A stretch of 7,422 nucleotides of DNA from JBGTBQ01 sp041749275 (lineage in GTDB: Bacteria; Acidobacteriota; Blastocatellia; Pyrinomonadales; Pyrinomonadaceae). How positions within the stretch are numbered: position 1 is the first letter of the stretch; the number at the start of each line of letters is the position of its first letter. The stretch is taken from the NCBI GenBank assembly GCA_041749275.1, contig JBGTBQ010000109.1, positions 1-7,422 of the forward strand. The letters are read 5' to 3'. Positions 1-5,170 of this stretch are shown one piece after another. The notes below the pieces were generated by a model. That model had not been told where the DNA came from. It searched no databases and saw only the letters and a list, made by a program, of their open reading frames with translations. The translations under genes were made by a program, and so were the position numbers.

Positions 1-382
1 GCGCGCGGCGTTGTGTCTCGCAGAGCAACCGGGCGAGACGCGCCCCGACGTGCGGCTCGCGCTTCAAGCTCAACACCGACGCGCGCAAGGCGCCCTCGTA
101 GATGCCGCAAGCGCGGGCCGCCGTGAACGCTTCCGCCTCGCAACGACGGCAACGCACTTCCTCTCTCTTCTCTTCCGGCACGACGCCCAGCGCGGGCGCT
201 CCGCACTTCCAGCAGAGCGTATCGGCTGCCGTGAAGATGCGCGTCAGGTTCCAGCACGCGACGCACGCCGGTGTGTCCGCGCGCGCCTCGACGCTCTCTG
301 TCTCGCAGACGGCGCACGCCCGCGGATAAAGCAGCGCCAGTGAAGCGTCATACAGCGCGTTGAGCTTGCCGGCCAGTTTCAC
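1..382 (-). CDS. ComF-family protein, 5' part only (runs off the left edge)
   Basis: I translated this by hand from a GTG at 380-382; 127 codons are visible before the window ends. The N-terminus has hydrophobic residues and LLYPRACAVC, followed by four CxxC pairs (C23/C26, C40/C43, C57/C60, C78/C81), consistent with a double zinc ribbon. Then comes AARACGIYEGALRASVLSLK, which matches the start of the phosphoribosyltransferase-like domain of ComF proteins (A..Y.G.lr..i..lK). ComF proteins are about 220-250 residues, so roughly half is present. In naturally competent bacteria ComF helps handle incoming single-stranded DNA, but ComF-like genes are widespread and the role here is not proven. The GTG is chosen because it places LLYP where the family has it; an in-frame GTG further upstream lies inside the terminator hairpin. 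I see no Shine-Dalgarno sequence. The gene begins only 12 nt after the terminator of the preceding gene. Confidence 0.82.
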   Translation of the reverse strand, partial: MKLAGKLNALYDASLALLYPRACAVCETESVEARADTPACVACWNLTRIFTAADTLCWKCGAPALGVVPEEKREEVRCRRCEAEAFTAARACGIYEGALRASVLSLKREPHVGARLARLLCETQRRA

Positions 383-393
383 GCCGCGAGCAT

Positions 394-435
394 AAACGAA
401 AAGCCCCGCGACTGGAACCACTCCAGCCGCGGGGC
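394..435 (-). terminator. Rho-independent terminator after the DksA/TraR-type gene
   Basis: Positions 403-435 form a hairpin: the arms GCCCCGCG and CGCGGGGC pair, and after a one-base mismatch an inner CTGGA/TCCAG stem closes a five-base loop. On the minus strand the stem is followed at once by TTTTCGTTT (402 down to 394). The T tract lies only on the minus-strand side, so it terminates leftward transcription from the gene ending at 462. Confidence 0.85.
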
Positions 436-461
436 CGATTCATCATAGCCGGCTCGTTATT

Positions 462-830
462 TTACTCTTCGTCCACGTTCAACAGTCCGCGCTCCTGCAA
501 GTCCTGACACTTGAGACAGTAGCGCGCCCACGGCACGGCGTCGAGCCGCCTCTCTGATACCGGCTCGCCGCAGTTGATGCACTCGCCGAACTCGCCCTTC
601 TCGACGCGCACCAAAGCCTCGTCAATCAACGCGAGCAGCCGGCGGTCATTCGCCGACATCGAGATCAGCAGCTCTTTCGTGTAAGCGTTGGCCGCCATGT
701 CCGCCGGGTCTTGCGTCGCTTCGAGGTCGCGCTCGCGGCTCGACATCTCGGCCTCCGTCACCTGACTGAAAAGCGACTCGCGCCGCTCAAGCAATCGGTC
801 TCGATACACCTTCGTTTTTTTCTTATCCAT
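462..830 (-). CDS. DksA/TraR-family zinc-finger protein (RNA polymerase-binding)
   Basis: This 122-residue protein has a long charged helical N-terminal part (about 1-80) and a C4 zinc finger with C84, C87, C105 and C108 (CINC and YCLKC), the hallmark of the DksA/TraR family. Between the predicted coiled-coil helices is DPADMA (41-46), which matches the DxxDxA tip that E. coli DksA inserts into the RNA polymerase secondary channel. The inferred role is therefore control of transcription initiation, possibly with ppGpp. It is shorter than E. coli DksA (151 residues) and longer than TraR (about 73), so I give no gene symbol. The ATG at 830 has a GGAGGAG sequence about 11 nt upstream. It lies 83 nt downstream of rlmH and is followed by a strong terminator, so it is the last gene of this transcription unit. 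Confidence 0.85.
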   Translation of the reverse strand: MDKKKTKVYRDRLLERRESLFSQVTEAEMSSRERDLEATQDPADMAANAYTKELLISMSANDRRLLALIDEALVRVEKGEFGECINCGEPVSERRLDAVPWARYCLKCQDLQERGLLNVDEE

Positions 831-884
831 CCTCTGCTTTACTCCTCCGGCCCGAATGTCCAGACATCAAATTAGAGCTTTTCC

Positions 885-929
885 GCCTTACCAATTCAGA
901 TTCAAGCTGCTCCTCATTTCTGGTAAGGC
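885..929 (-). repeat. 9-bp inverted repeat spanning the rlmH stop codon
   Basis: GCCTTACCA at 885-893 is the perfect reverse complement of TGGTAAGGC at 921-929, with a 27-nt spacer. One arm is in the last rlmH codons and the other lies in the gap before the DksA/TraR-type gene. There is no T run after it, so I do not call it a terminator. It may be a 3'-end stabilising hairpin or chance. Confidence 0.3.
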
Positions 930-1378
930 AGTCCGCGCATGATCGTAAAAGCTCGGTAAAGCTGCTCGACCAATAGAACACGCGCCATCTCGTGCGTCAG
1001 CGTCAGGCGCGAGAGCGACCACCGTGCATCGGCGCGCTTTCGTACCTCGTCCGCTACTCCGAAGTGTCCCCCGATGACGAAAGCCACTTCCTTCACAGAC
1101 CTCATCTGCCATTTTTCAATCTGCGCCGCTAGCTGTGTCGAACTCCAATCTTTCTCGCCCTCGACATCCAACAGAACAACGAAAGTATCAGATGCCAGAG
1201 CACCCGTGATGCGTTTGCTCTCCTCCTCAAGACACGCGCGCATCTCCGTGCTCCCGCCCTCTCGCAGCTCCACGACCTCGCAATGCGCGAACCGCAGGAG
1301 CCTTTTCAGATAATCCTCAGCGAGCGCCCGCAGGTGCTTATTTCGCGTCTTCCCCACCCAGATCAGGCGCAAACGCAT
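914..1378 (-). CDS. rlmH: 23S rRNA pseudouridine-1915 N3-methyltransferase
   Basis: RlmH is a small SPOUT-fold enzyme that methylates N3 of pseudouridine 1915 in helix 69 of 23S rRNA, using S-adenosylmethionine, on the assembled 70S ribosome. The 154-residue protein matches the family length (about 155). It begins MRLRLIWVGKT, has the glycine-rich cofactor loop FVIGGHFGV two-thirds along, then SLSRLTLTHEMARVLLVEQLYRAF near the C-terminus. It ends PYQK, where family members I remember have PYHR or PYHK. I chose the ATG at 1376-1378 because it matches the family N-terminus; a GTG directly in front (1379-1381) could add one residue. Upstream of the start the mRNA is pyrimidine-rich (CCCCTCCTCGCTTCG) with no recognisable Shine-Dalgarno sequence. 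It lies 60-63 nt after the sigma-54 activator. Confidence 0.93.
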   Translation of the reverse strand: MRLRLIWVGKTRNKHLRALAEDYLKRLLRFAHCEVVELREGGSTEMRACLEEESKRITGALASDTFVVLLDVEGEKDWSSTQLAAQIEKWQMRSVKEVAFVIGGHFGVADEVRKRADARWSLSRLTLTHEMARVLLVEQLYRAFTIMRGLPYQK

Positions 1379-1441
1379 CACCGAAGCGAGGAGGGGTAAA
1401 GAATGCGGGATGAAAGTCCGGCGACGAAAGCTGTGCTGTTT

Positions 1442-2392
1442 TTATTCATCTCTCATCCCTCCGCCCTCATCCTTCCCGTAGCGGGCGAGTTTCTCATACA
1501 GGTTCTTGCGACTGATGCCGAGCAGCCGCGCGGCTTCGGACTTGTTGCCGCCCGCGAAGGCCAGCGTGTCTTTGACGTGCCCGGCTTCGAGTTCGGCGAG
1601 CGTTAGCCGCTTTGCGCGGCGGGAGAGGGCGCTCGCGGCTGTCTTCACCGCCTCCGGCAAGTCGTCCTCTTCGACGCGCGAACCGTGCGCGACGATCACC
1701 GCCCGCTCGATGATGTTCGCCAACTCCCTCGCATTGCCGGGGAACTCGTAGTTATCAAGCACCTCCATGGCGGCGGGCGCGAACGCGCGCACGCGCCGAC
1801 CGTGCTTGTCGGCAAAGGCCGCAAGGAACTTCTCCGCCAGCAGCGCTACATCCTCACGCCGCTCGCGCAGCGGCGGCACGTGGATCGGGACCACGTTCAA
1901 ACGATAAAAGAGGTCTTCGCGAAAAGCGCGCCGCTTGACCGCGTCGTCCAGATCAACGTTTGTGAGCGCCAAGAGCCGCGCGTCCACACGCACCGTGCGC
2001 CGCCCGCCGAGGCGCTCGAACTCGCGCCGCTCGATGACGCGCAGCAACTTCGCCTGCGCCTCCCAAGAGAGGTGCGCGATCTCGTCGAGCACCATCGTCC
2101 CCTTGTGCGCCGCTTCGAGCCTGCCGGGTTTAGCCTGCGTGGCGCCCGTGAAGGCGCCGCGCTCGAAGCCGAACAGTTCCGCTTCGAGCAGTTCGCCCGG
2201 CAGCGCCGCGCAGTCAATTTTGACGAACGGCCCCATCGCGCGCTTCGACATTGCATGGATGAAGAGAGCGAGCGCGTCTTTGCCCGCGCCCGACTCGCCC
2301 GTCACGAGCACGTTGGCGTCCGTCGCCGCGACGCGGCCCGCGAGCCGCAGCGCCTCGCGCATGGCCTCCGAGCGCGCGACGATCTCAATCAC
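1442..2392 (-). CDS. Sigma-54-dependent transcriptional activator without a sensor domain
   Basis: This 316-residue protein consists of the AAA+ central domain of sigma-54 (RpoN) enhancer-binding proteins plus a Fis-type DNA-binding domain. Seen motifs are Walker A GESGAGKD (32-39), the sigma-54-contacting loop GAFTGA (79-84), Walker B MVLDEI (100-105), arginine fingers in FREDLFYRL (157-165), sensor II GNAREL (219-224), and a helix-turn-helix at about 280-305 (GGNKSEAARLLGISRKNLY). The AAA+ domain starts at the very N-terminus, so there is no receiver, GAF or PAS domain, as in PspF. All catalytic motifs are intact, so it should hydrolyse ATP and open sigma-54 promoters. Its activity must be controlled by another protein, by its amount, or not at all. 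It starts at GTG (2390-2392), overlapping the rsfS stop as GTGA, with no clear Shine-Dalgarno sequence, which suggests translational coupling. Target genes cannot be read from the window. Confidence 0.93.
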   Translation of the reverse strand: MIEIVARSEAMREALRLAGRVAATDANVLVTGESGAGKDALALFIHAMSKRAMGPFVKIDCAALPGELLEAELFGFERGAFTGATQAKPGRLEAAHKGTMVLDEIAHLSWEAQAKLLRVIERREFERLGGRRTVRVDARLLALTNVDLDDAVKRRAFREDLFYRLNVVPIHVPPLRERREDVALLAEKFLAAFADKHGRRVRAFAPAAMEVLDNYEFPGNARELANIIERAVIVAHGSRVEEDDLPEAVKTAASALSRRAKRLTLAELEAGHVKDTLAFAGGNKSEAARLLGISRKNLYEKLARYGKDEGGGMRDE

Positions 2393-2898
2393 TGCTCGGT
2401 TCTCAAAGAGCCGCCGCCATCCGCGCCTTCGTTCGCGGCCAGTTCCGCCGGGAGCTTGACGCGCGCCCCGTCACGCCACAACCGTTCGAGGTCGTAGAAG
2501 CGCCGCGCTTTGTCCTCAAAGATGTGGAAGATGAAGTCGCCATAATCGAGCAGCACCCACTCCGCCGTCTTGTAGCCCTCGATTCGTGCGGGCCGTGTGC
2601 CGCGCTGCTTCAACAGTTCTTGCACCCCGTCACTGATGGCCTGCACCTGCCGCGTGTTCGTCCCCGTGACGATGAGAAAGAAGTCCGTGAAGCTGGCGAC
2701 TTCCCGAAGGTCGAGTGCAACCAGATCGAGCGCCTTCTTCTCCGCCGCCGCGTGCAGCGCCGCGATCATCCGTTCATCAAGACCCTCGGTCTGCTCCGGC
2801 GTTGACGCCTCCAACGTGCGACCGTCCGCCGCCGGCTCAACCTCCAGATTTTTTTTAGTCCGCTTGCTTTGTTCCGGCATTAAAGGTTCCTGTTTCAT
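2389..2898 (-). CDS. rsfS: Ribosomal silencing factor RsfS
   Basis: RsfS binds ribosomal protein uL14 on the large subunit and blocks joining with the small subunit, lowering translation in poor conditions; it also has roles in subunit maturation. The core (about residues 45-145) matches the family: KKALDLVALDLREVASFTDFFLIVTG, then GYKTAEWVLLDYGDFIFHIF, then RRFYDLERLW. The 169-residue protein is longer than the usual 105-120 because of a charged, probably disordered N-terminal extension of about 40 residues and a glycine-rich tail. The ATG at 2898 overlaps the nadD stop as ATGA and has GAGG about 8 nt upstream. A second ATG at 2878-2880 has AGGAA at ideal 6-nt spacing and would remove six residues; the sequence does not settle which is used. 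The stop overlaps the GTG of the next gene. Confidence 0.93.
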   Translation of the reverse strand: MKQEPLMPEQSKRTKKNLEVEPAADGRTLEASTPEQTEGLDERMIAALHAAAEKKALDLVALDLREVASFTDFFLIVTGTNTRQVQAISDGVQELLKQRGTRPARIEGYKTAEWVLLDYGDFIFHIFEDKARRFYDLERLWRDGARVKLPAELAANEGADGGGSLRTEQ

Positions 2899-3569
2899 GC
2901 ACCGCCCTCGTAAAGTCCGTATTTTCTGATGTACTCCGCCACAGAGGGCGCGACCAACTCGTCCAGTTTCGCTCCGGCTTCCCGCGCCGCATGGCGGATC
3001 GCCGTCGCGGACACCTCCATCTCGACCGCGTCGCTAAAGTAAATGCGCGCCTCGTCTGTCGCGGCCAAGGCCGCTTCAACCGACTTGCCCCCGCGCAGGT
3101 CAACGACCCGCTCGCGTACCGCCGGCGTCACGTGCAAGGCGCTCAACTCGTAGCCGGGCCGCGTCACGACTATCGTGTCGGTGAGCGACAGCACGCGCTC
3201 CCACTCGCGCCACGTCGTAATCTCCTGCCAAGAGTCGGCGCCCATCACGAAGAAGAGCCGCGCCGATGCTCCCAGCGTCTCCACGAATCGCGTCAACGTG
3301 CCGACCGTGTACGGCTTCTCCGGCGCGTCGAGTTCGACGGTCGAGACGCATACCCGCTCATGCCCTTGTGTCGCCAGCGCCAACATCGCATAGCGATGCA
3401 GTGCCGGACTGACCGCTCGGTCACGCTTGTGCGGCGCGACATGGGCCGGGATAAAAAGAAAATCGTCGAGCGCGAATATTTCAAGGAGCCGGTGCGCCAG
3501 CGCCAGATGCCCGACGTGTACCGGGTCGAACGTCCCACCGTAGAGCGCGATGCGCTTGCGCCTGTTCAT
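2895..3569 (-). CDS. nadD: Nicotinate-nucleotide adenylyltransferase
   Basis: NadD transfers AMP from ATP to nicotinate mononucleotide, giving deamido-NAD, the step before NAD synthetase in NAD synthesis. The 224-residue protein begins with the nucleotidyltransferase signature GGTFDPVHVGHL (11-22). It also has FIPAHVAPHKRD (39-50), MGADSW (109-114), VVTRPGY (134-140) and the C-terminal SATAIR motif (187-192), the family's ISxTxIR signature. Length is typical. The start at the ATG 3567-3569 fits the family N-terminus, although the upstream sequence has only a distant GGAAG and no good ribosome binding site. It lies 43 nt behind obgE and its stop overlaps the rsfS start by 4 nt (ATGA). The obgE-nadD-rsfS-rlmH order is common across bacteria and supports the assignment. 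Confidence 0.96.
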   Translation of the reverse strand: MNRRKRIALYGGTFDPVHVGHLALAHRLLEIFALDDFLFIPAHVAPHKRDRAVSPALHRYAMLALATQGHERVCVSTVELDAPEKPYTVGTLTRFVETLGASARLFFVMGADSWQEITTWREWERVLSLTDTIVVTRPGYELSALHVTPAVRERVVDLRGGKSVEAALAATDEARIYFSDAVEMEVSATAIRHAAREAGAKLDELVAPSVAEYIRKYGLYEGGA

Positions 3570-3612
3570 CCGTCAGACCATCACTTCCGGGGCACGGACA
3601 AGCCTGTGCGAT

Positions 3613-4656
3613 TCAGCCCGTCAGCGCCTCGCGTGACCGCGCATTATCCTCCGAAGCGGCGATTTCATCCAGCCGCCGCGCGACAATTTGCACCAACTCG
3701 CGCACGCCGCGGTTCGTCACCGAAGAAATCTCCAGAAATTCTTTCCCCTCTCGCGCCGCGCGCTCGCGCAAACTCTCCAATCGTTCCGGCTCGTCGAGCG
3801 CATCCAGTTTCGTCGCGACGACTATTTGCGGGCGCTCGGCGAGGCGCGGGTCGTAGGCCGCGAGTTCCCGGTTGATGATCTCGTAATCGCCGACCGGGTC
3901 GCGCCCCGACAGTGACGACACGTCAACGAGGTGCAGCAGCAGCTTCGTCCGCTCGACGTGGCGCAGGAAACGGTCACCGAGGCCCGCGCCCGCGTGCGCG
4001 CCCTCGATCAAACCGGGGATGTCCGCAACGACGAACGTGCGAAAGTCGCCGAGATCAACCACGCCGAGATGTGGCTCCAAAGTCGTGAAGGGATAATCGG
4101 CAATCTTCGGCTTCGCGGCGGAGATGGTCGAGATGAGGGTTGACTTCCCTGCGTTCGGAAAACCGATCAACCCGACATCGGCCAACAGCTTCAGCTCCAA
4201 CTGTAGTTCGCGCTCTTCGCCGGGGCTTCCTTCCTGATGATAGCGCGGCGCGCGGTTGGTCGAGGTGGCAAAGTGCGAGTTGCCGAATCCGCCGCGACCG
4301 CCGCGCGCGGCCTGCCAACGCTGTCCCTCTTCGGCAAGGTCGGTGTACAACTCGCCGGTCTCGGCGTCATGCACCTGTGTCCCGACAGGTACGCGCACCA
4401 CCACATCCTCGCCCTCGCGCCCGGAACGGTTCGAACCTTCGCCGTGCCTCCCGCGCTCCGCCGTGTGCTCCGGGTTGTAGCGCAGGTGCAGCAGCGTGTT
4501 CAGCGACGAATCGGCTTCGAGCCACACATCGCCGCCGCGCCCCCCGTCGCCGCCCGAAGGTCCGCCACGCGGTACGAATTTCTCGCGCCGGAAGGCCATC
4601 ACGCCGTTCCCGCCGTGCCCGCCGCGAATCCGAATTTTTACGCGATCAATAAACAA
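3613..4656 (-). CDS. obgE: Obg/CgtA GTPase, large-subunit assembly factor
   Basis: Obg is an essential GTPase that binds the 50S precursor late in assembly and responds to ppGpp. The 347 residues comprise the glycine-rich Obg fold (1-158, e.g. GGHGGNG and GGPSGGDGGRGG) and a G domain with G1 GFPNAGKS (165-172), switch I DYPFTTLEPHLG, G3 DIPG (212-215), G4 TKLD (282-285) and G5 EISS. The C-terminal OCT domain of Bacillus Obg is absent and a short tail ends the protein. G4 carries threonine instead of the usual asparagine of NKxD. The start codon is TTG (4654-4656): it aligns with the family's MFID start, and an in-frame TAA lies five codons upstream, so no ATG or GTG is available. No Shine-Dalgarno sequence precedes it; a repeated motif and a strong inverted repeat lie directly upstream. 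Confidence 0.96.
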   Translation of the reverse strand: MFIDRVKIRIRGGHGGNGVMAFRREKFVPRGGPSGGDGGRGGDVWLEADSSLNTLLHLRYNPEHTAERGRHGEGSNRSGREGEDVVVRVPVGTQVHDAETGELYTDLAEEGQRWQAARGGRGGFGNSHFATSTNRAPRYHQEGSPGEERELQLELKLLADVGLIGFPNAGKSTLISTISAAKPKIADYPFTTLEPHLGVVDLGDFRTFVVADIPGLIEGAHAGAGLGDRFLRHVERTKLLLHLVDVSSLSGRDPVGDYEIINRELAAYDPRLAERPQIVVATKLDALDEPERLESLRERAAREGKEFLEISSVTNRGVRELVQIVARRLDEIAASEDNARSREALTG

Positions 4657-4681
4657 AGCTGTTAGCGATTAGCTGTTGGCG
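4657..4681 (-). repeat. Near-identical 11-bp direct repeats abutting the obgE start
   Basis: On the plus strand AGCTGTTAGCG (4657-4667) and AGCTGTTGGCG (4671-4681) match at 10 of 11 positions, 14 nt apart. A third copy, inverted, is the right arm of the adjacent inverted repeat (4704-4713). The first copy touches the TTG start codon of obgE. The arrangement resembles REP-like intergenic repeats, but the family is not identified. Confidence 0.55.
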
Positions 4682-4713
4682 GTCAGCCTAACAAAAGGCT
4701 GACCGCCAACAGC
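4672..4713. repeat. Perfect 18-bp inverted repeat with 6-nt loop upstream of obgE
   Basis: The left arm 4672-4689 (GCTGTTGGCGGTCAGCCT) is the exact reverse complement of the right arm 4696-4713, with loop AACAAA at 4690-4695. It would fold very stably in RNA or as a cruciform in DNA. No T run follows on the minus strand (TAATCGC follows), so it is not a textbook terminator for rpmA. It ends 15 nt before the obgE start codon, so it may affect obgE translation, or be a repetitive extragenic element. Confidence 0.85.
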
Positions 4714-4716
4714 GTC

Positions 4717-4769
4717 TAAATCAAAGCGACGCCCGTCGCTTGAGTCCATGGACTCGGCGCGGGCGTCGC
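4717..4769 (-). terminator. Terminator-like hairpin after rpmA, with an embedded 14-bp palindrome
   Basis: Arms 4726-4735 (GCGACGCCCG) and 4760-4769 (CGGGCGTCGC) are perfect complements. Between them lies the palindrome GAGTCCATGGACTC (4742-4755), which can form its own small stem. On the minus strand the structure is followed by TTTGATTT (4725 down to 4718), a moderate T tract. It starts 28 nt after the rpmA stop and would end the rplU-rpmA transcript fully or partly. The broken T tract suggests incomplete termination, which could feed obgE. Confidence 0.68.
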
Positions 4770-4797
4770 GTCAGATACGCGTTTTCAGCAATTCTGA

Positions 4798-5100
4798 CTA
4801 GAGGGCGACTGCCGGCGCCTCCTGAACAGGCGCGGGCGTCGCCATCTCGGCGGGGTAGACGCTGATGAACTTGCCACGCCTTCCCTTATCCTCGAACTTC
4901 ACGACGCCGTCTATGAGCGCGAACAGCGTATCGTCTTTGCCGCGCCCGACGTTCTTGCCCGGCTTCCACTTCGTCCCGCGCTGGCGCGCAAGGATGTTGC
5001 CGCCGCGCACGCTCTCACCGCCGAACTTCTTCAGCCCCAGTCGCTGCGCGTTTGAGTCGCGCCCGTTGCGCGATGAACCGACGCCTTTTTTATGTGCCAT
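4798..5100 (-). CDS. rpmA: 50S ribosomal protein L27 (bL27)
   Basis: L27 sits at the large-subunit peptidyl transferase centre, where its flexible N-terminus approaches the P-site tRNA. The protein starts MAHKKGVGSSRNGRDS and continues with QRLGLKKFGG, GGNILARQRGTKWKPGKNVGRGKDDTLFA and a lysine-rich beta region, all family hallmarks. It has 100 residues; most homologues have about 85, and the extra 13-15 form an alanine/proline-rich tail (ATPAPVQEAPAVAL). I chose the ATG at 5098-5100 because MAHKK is the standard bacterial start and GGAG lies 6 nt upstream. The frame stays open upstream to 5187, but those codons overlap the end of rplU and do not resemble the cleaved L27 leader of Firmicutes. 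It follows rplU by 70 nt, and a terminator-like hairpin comes after it. Confidence 0.98.
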   Translation of the reverse strand: MAHKKGVGSSRNGRDSNAQRLGLKKFGGESVRGGNILARQRGTKWKPGKNVGRGKDDTLFALIDGVVKFEDKGRRGKFISVYPAEMATPAPVQEAPAVAL

Positions 5101-5102
5101 AA

Positions 5103-5167
5103 CTAACTCCGTTAGAGAGGTCAGATGCTGGATGTCAGTCAAGGACAAAAACCTACATCTAACCTCT
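5103..5167 (-). promoter_or_regulatory. Structured rplU-rpmA gap: two adjoining hairpins, one holding the rpmA ribosome binding site
   Basis: In the minus-strand transcript, 5156-5167 pairs with 5116-5127 over 12 positions (one G-U pair), enclosing 28 nt. Directly next to it, CTAAC (5115-5111) pairs with GTTAG (5107-5103) around a GGA loop. That loop and the first stem base make the GGAG ribosome binding site of rpmA. The two stems abut without a spacer base and could stack. This suggests, but does not prove, control of L27 translation or an mRNA processing site. Confidence 0.45.
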
Positions 5168-5170
5168 GCT

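Noticed and set aside
11..343. A plus-strand open frame at the left edge.
   Set aside because: The minus strand here encodes a ComF-type protein with four CxxC pairs, so this frame is its shadow.
831..913. A promoter for the DksA/TraR-type gene, with TCTAAT as a possible -10 box and TTGAAT upstream, plus a small ATGTC-CA-GACAT inverted repeat at 856-867.
   Set aside because: Spacing between the two boxes is about 23 bp, outside the normal range, and the short repeat could easily be chance.
1382..1441. A terminator or promoter between the sigma-54 activator and rlmH.
   Set aside because: No stable hairpin with a T tract and no promoter boxes with acceptable spacing were found in these 60 nt.
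1685..2497. A long plus-strand open frame (270 codons) opposite the sigma-54 activator.
   Set aside because: Its product is rich in arginine, alanine and leucine without domains. Such antisense frames are common in GC-rich genes, and the minus-strand protein is certain.
2991..3875. A long plus-strand open frame (294 codons) opposite nadD and the end of obgE.
   Set aside because: It is the mirror of two well-identified genes, crosses their boundary, and shows no recognisable domain.
4657..4797. A sigma-70 promoter for obgE.
   Set aside because: Candidate boxes such as TTGTTA and TAATCG have 17-bp spacing but poor -10 agreement and lie across the inverted repeat, so I do not call one.
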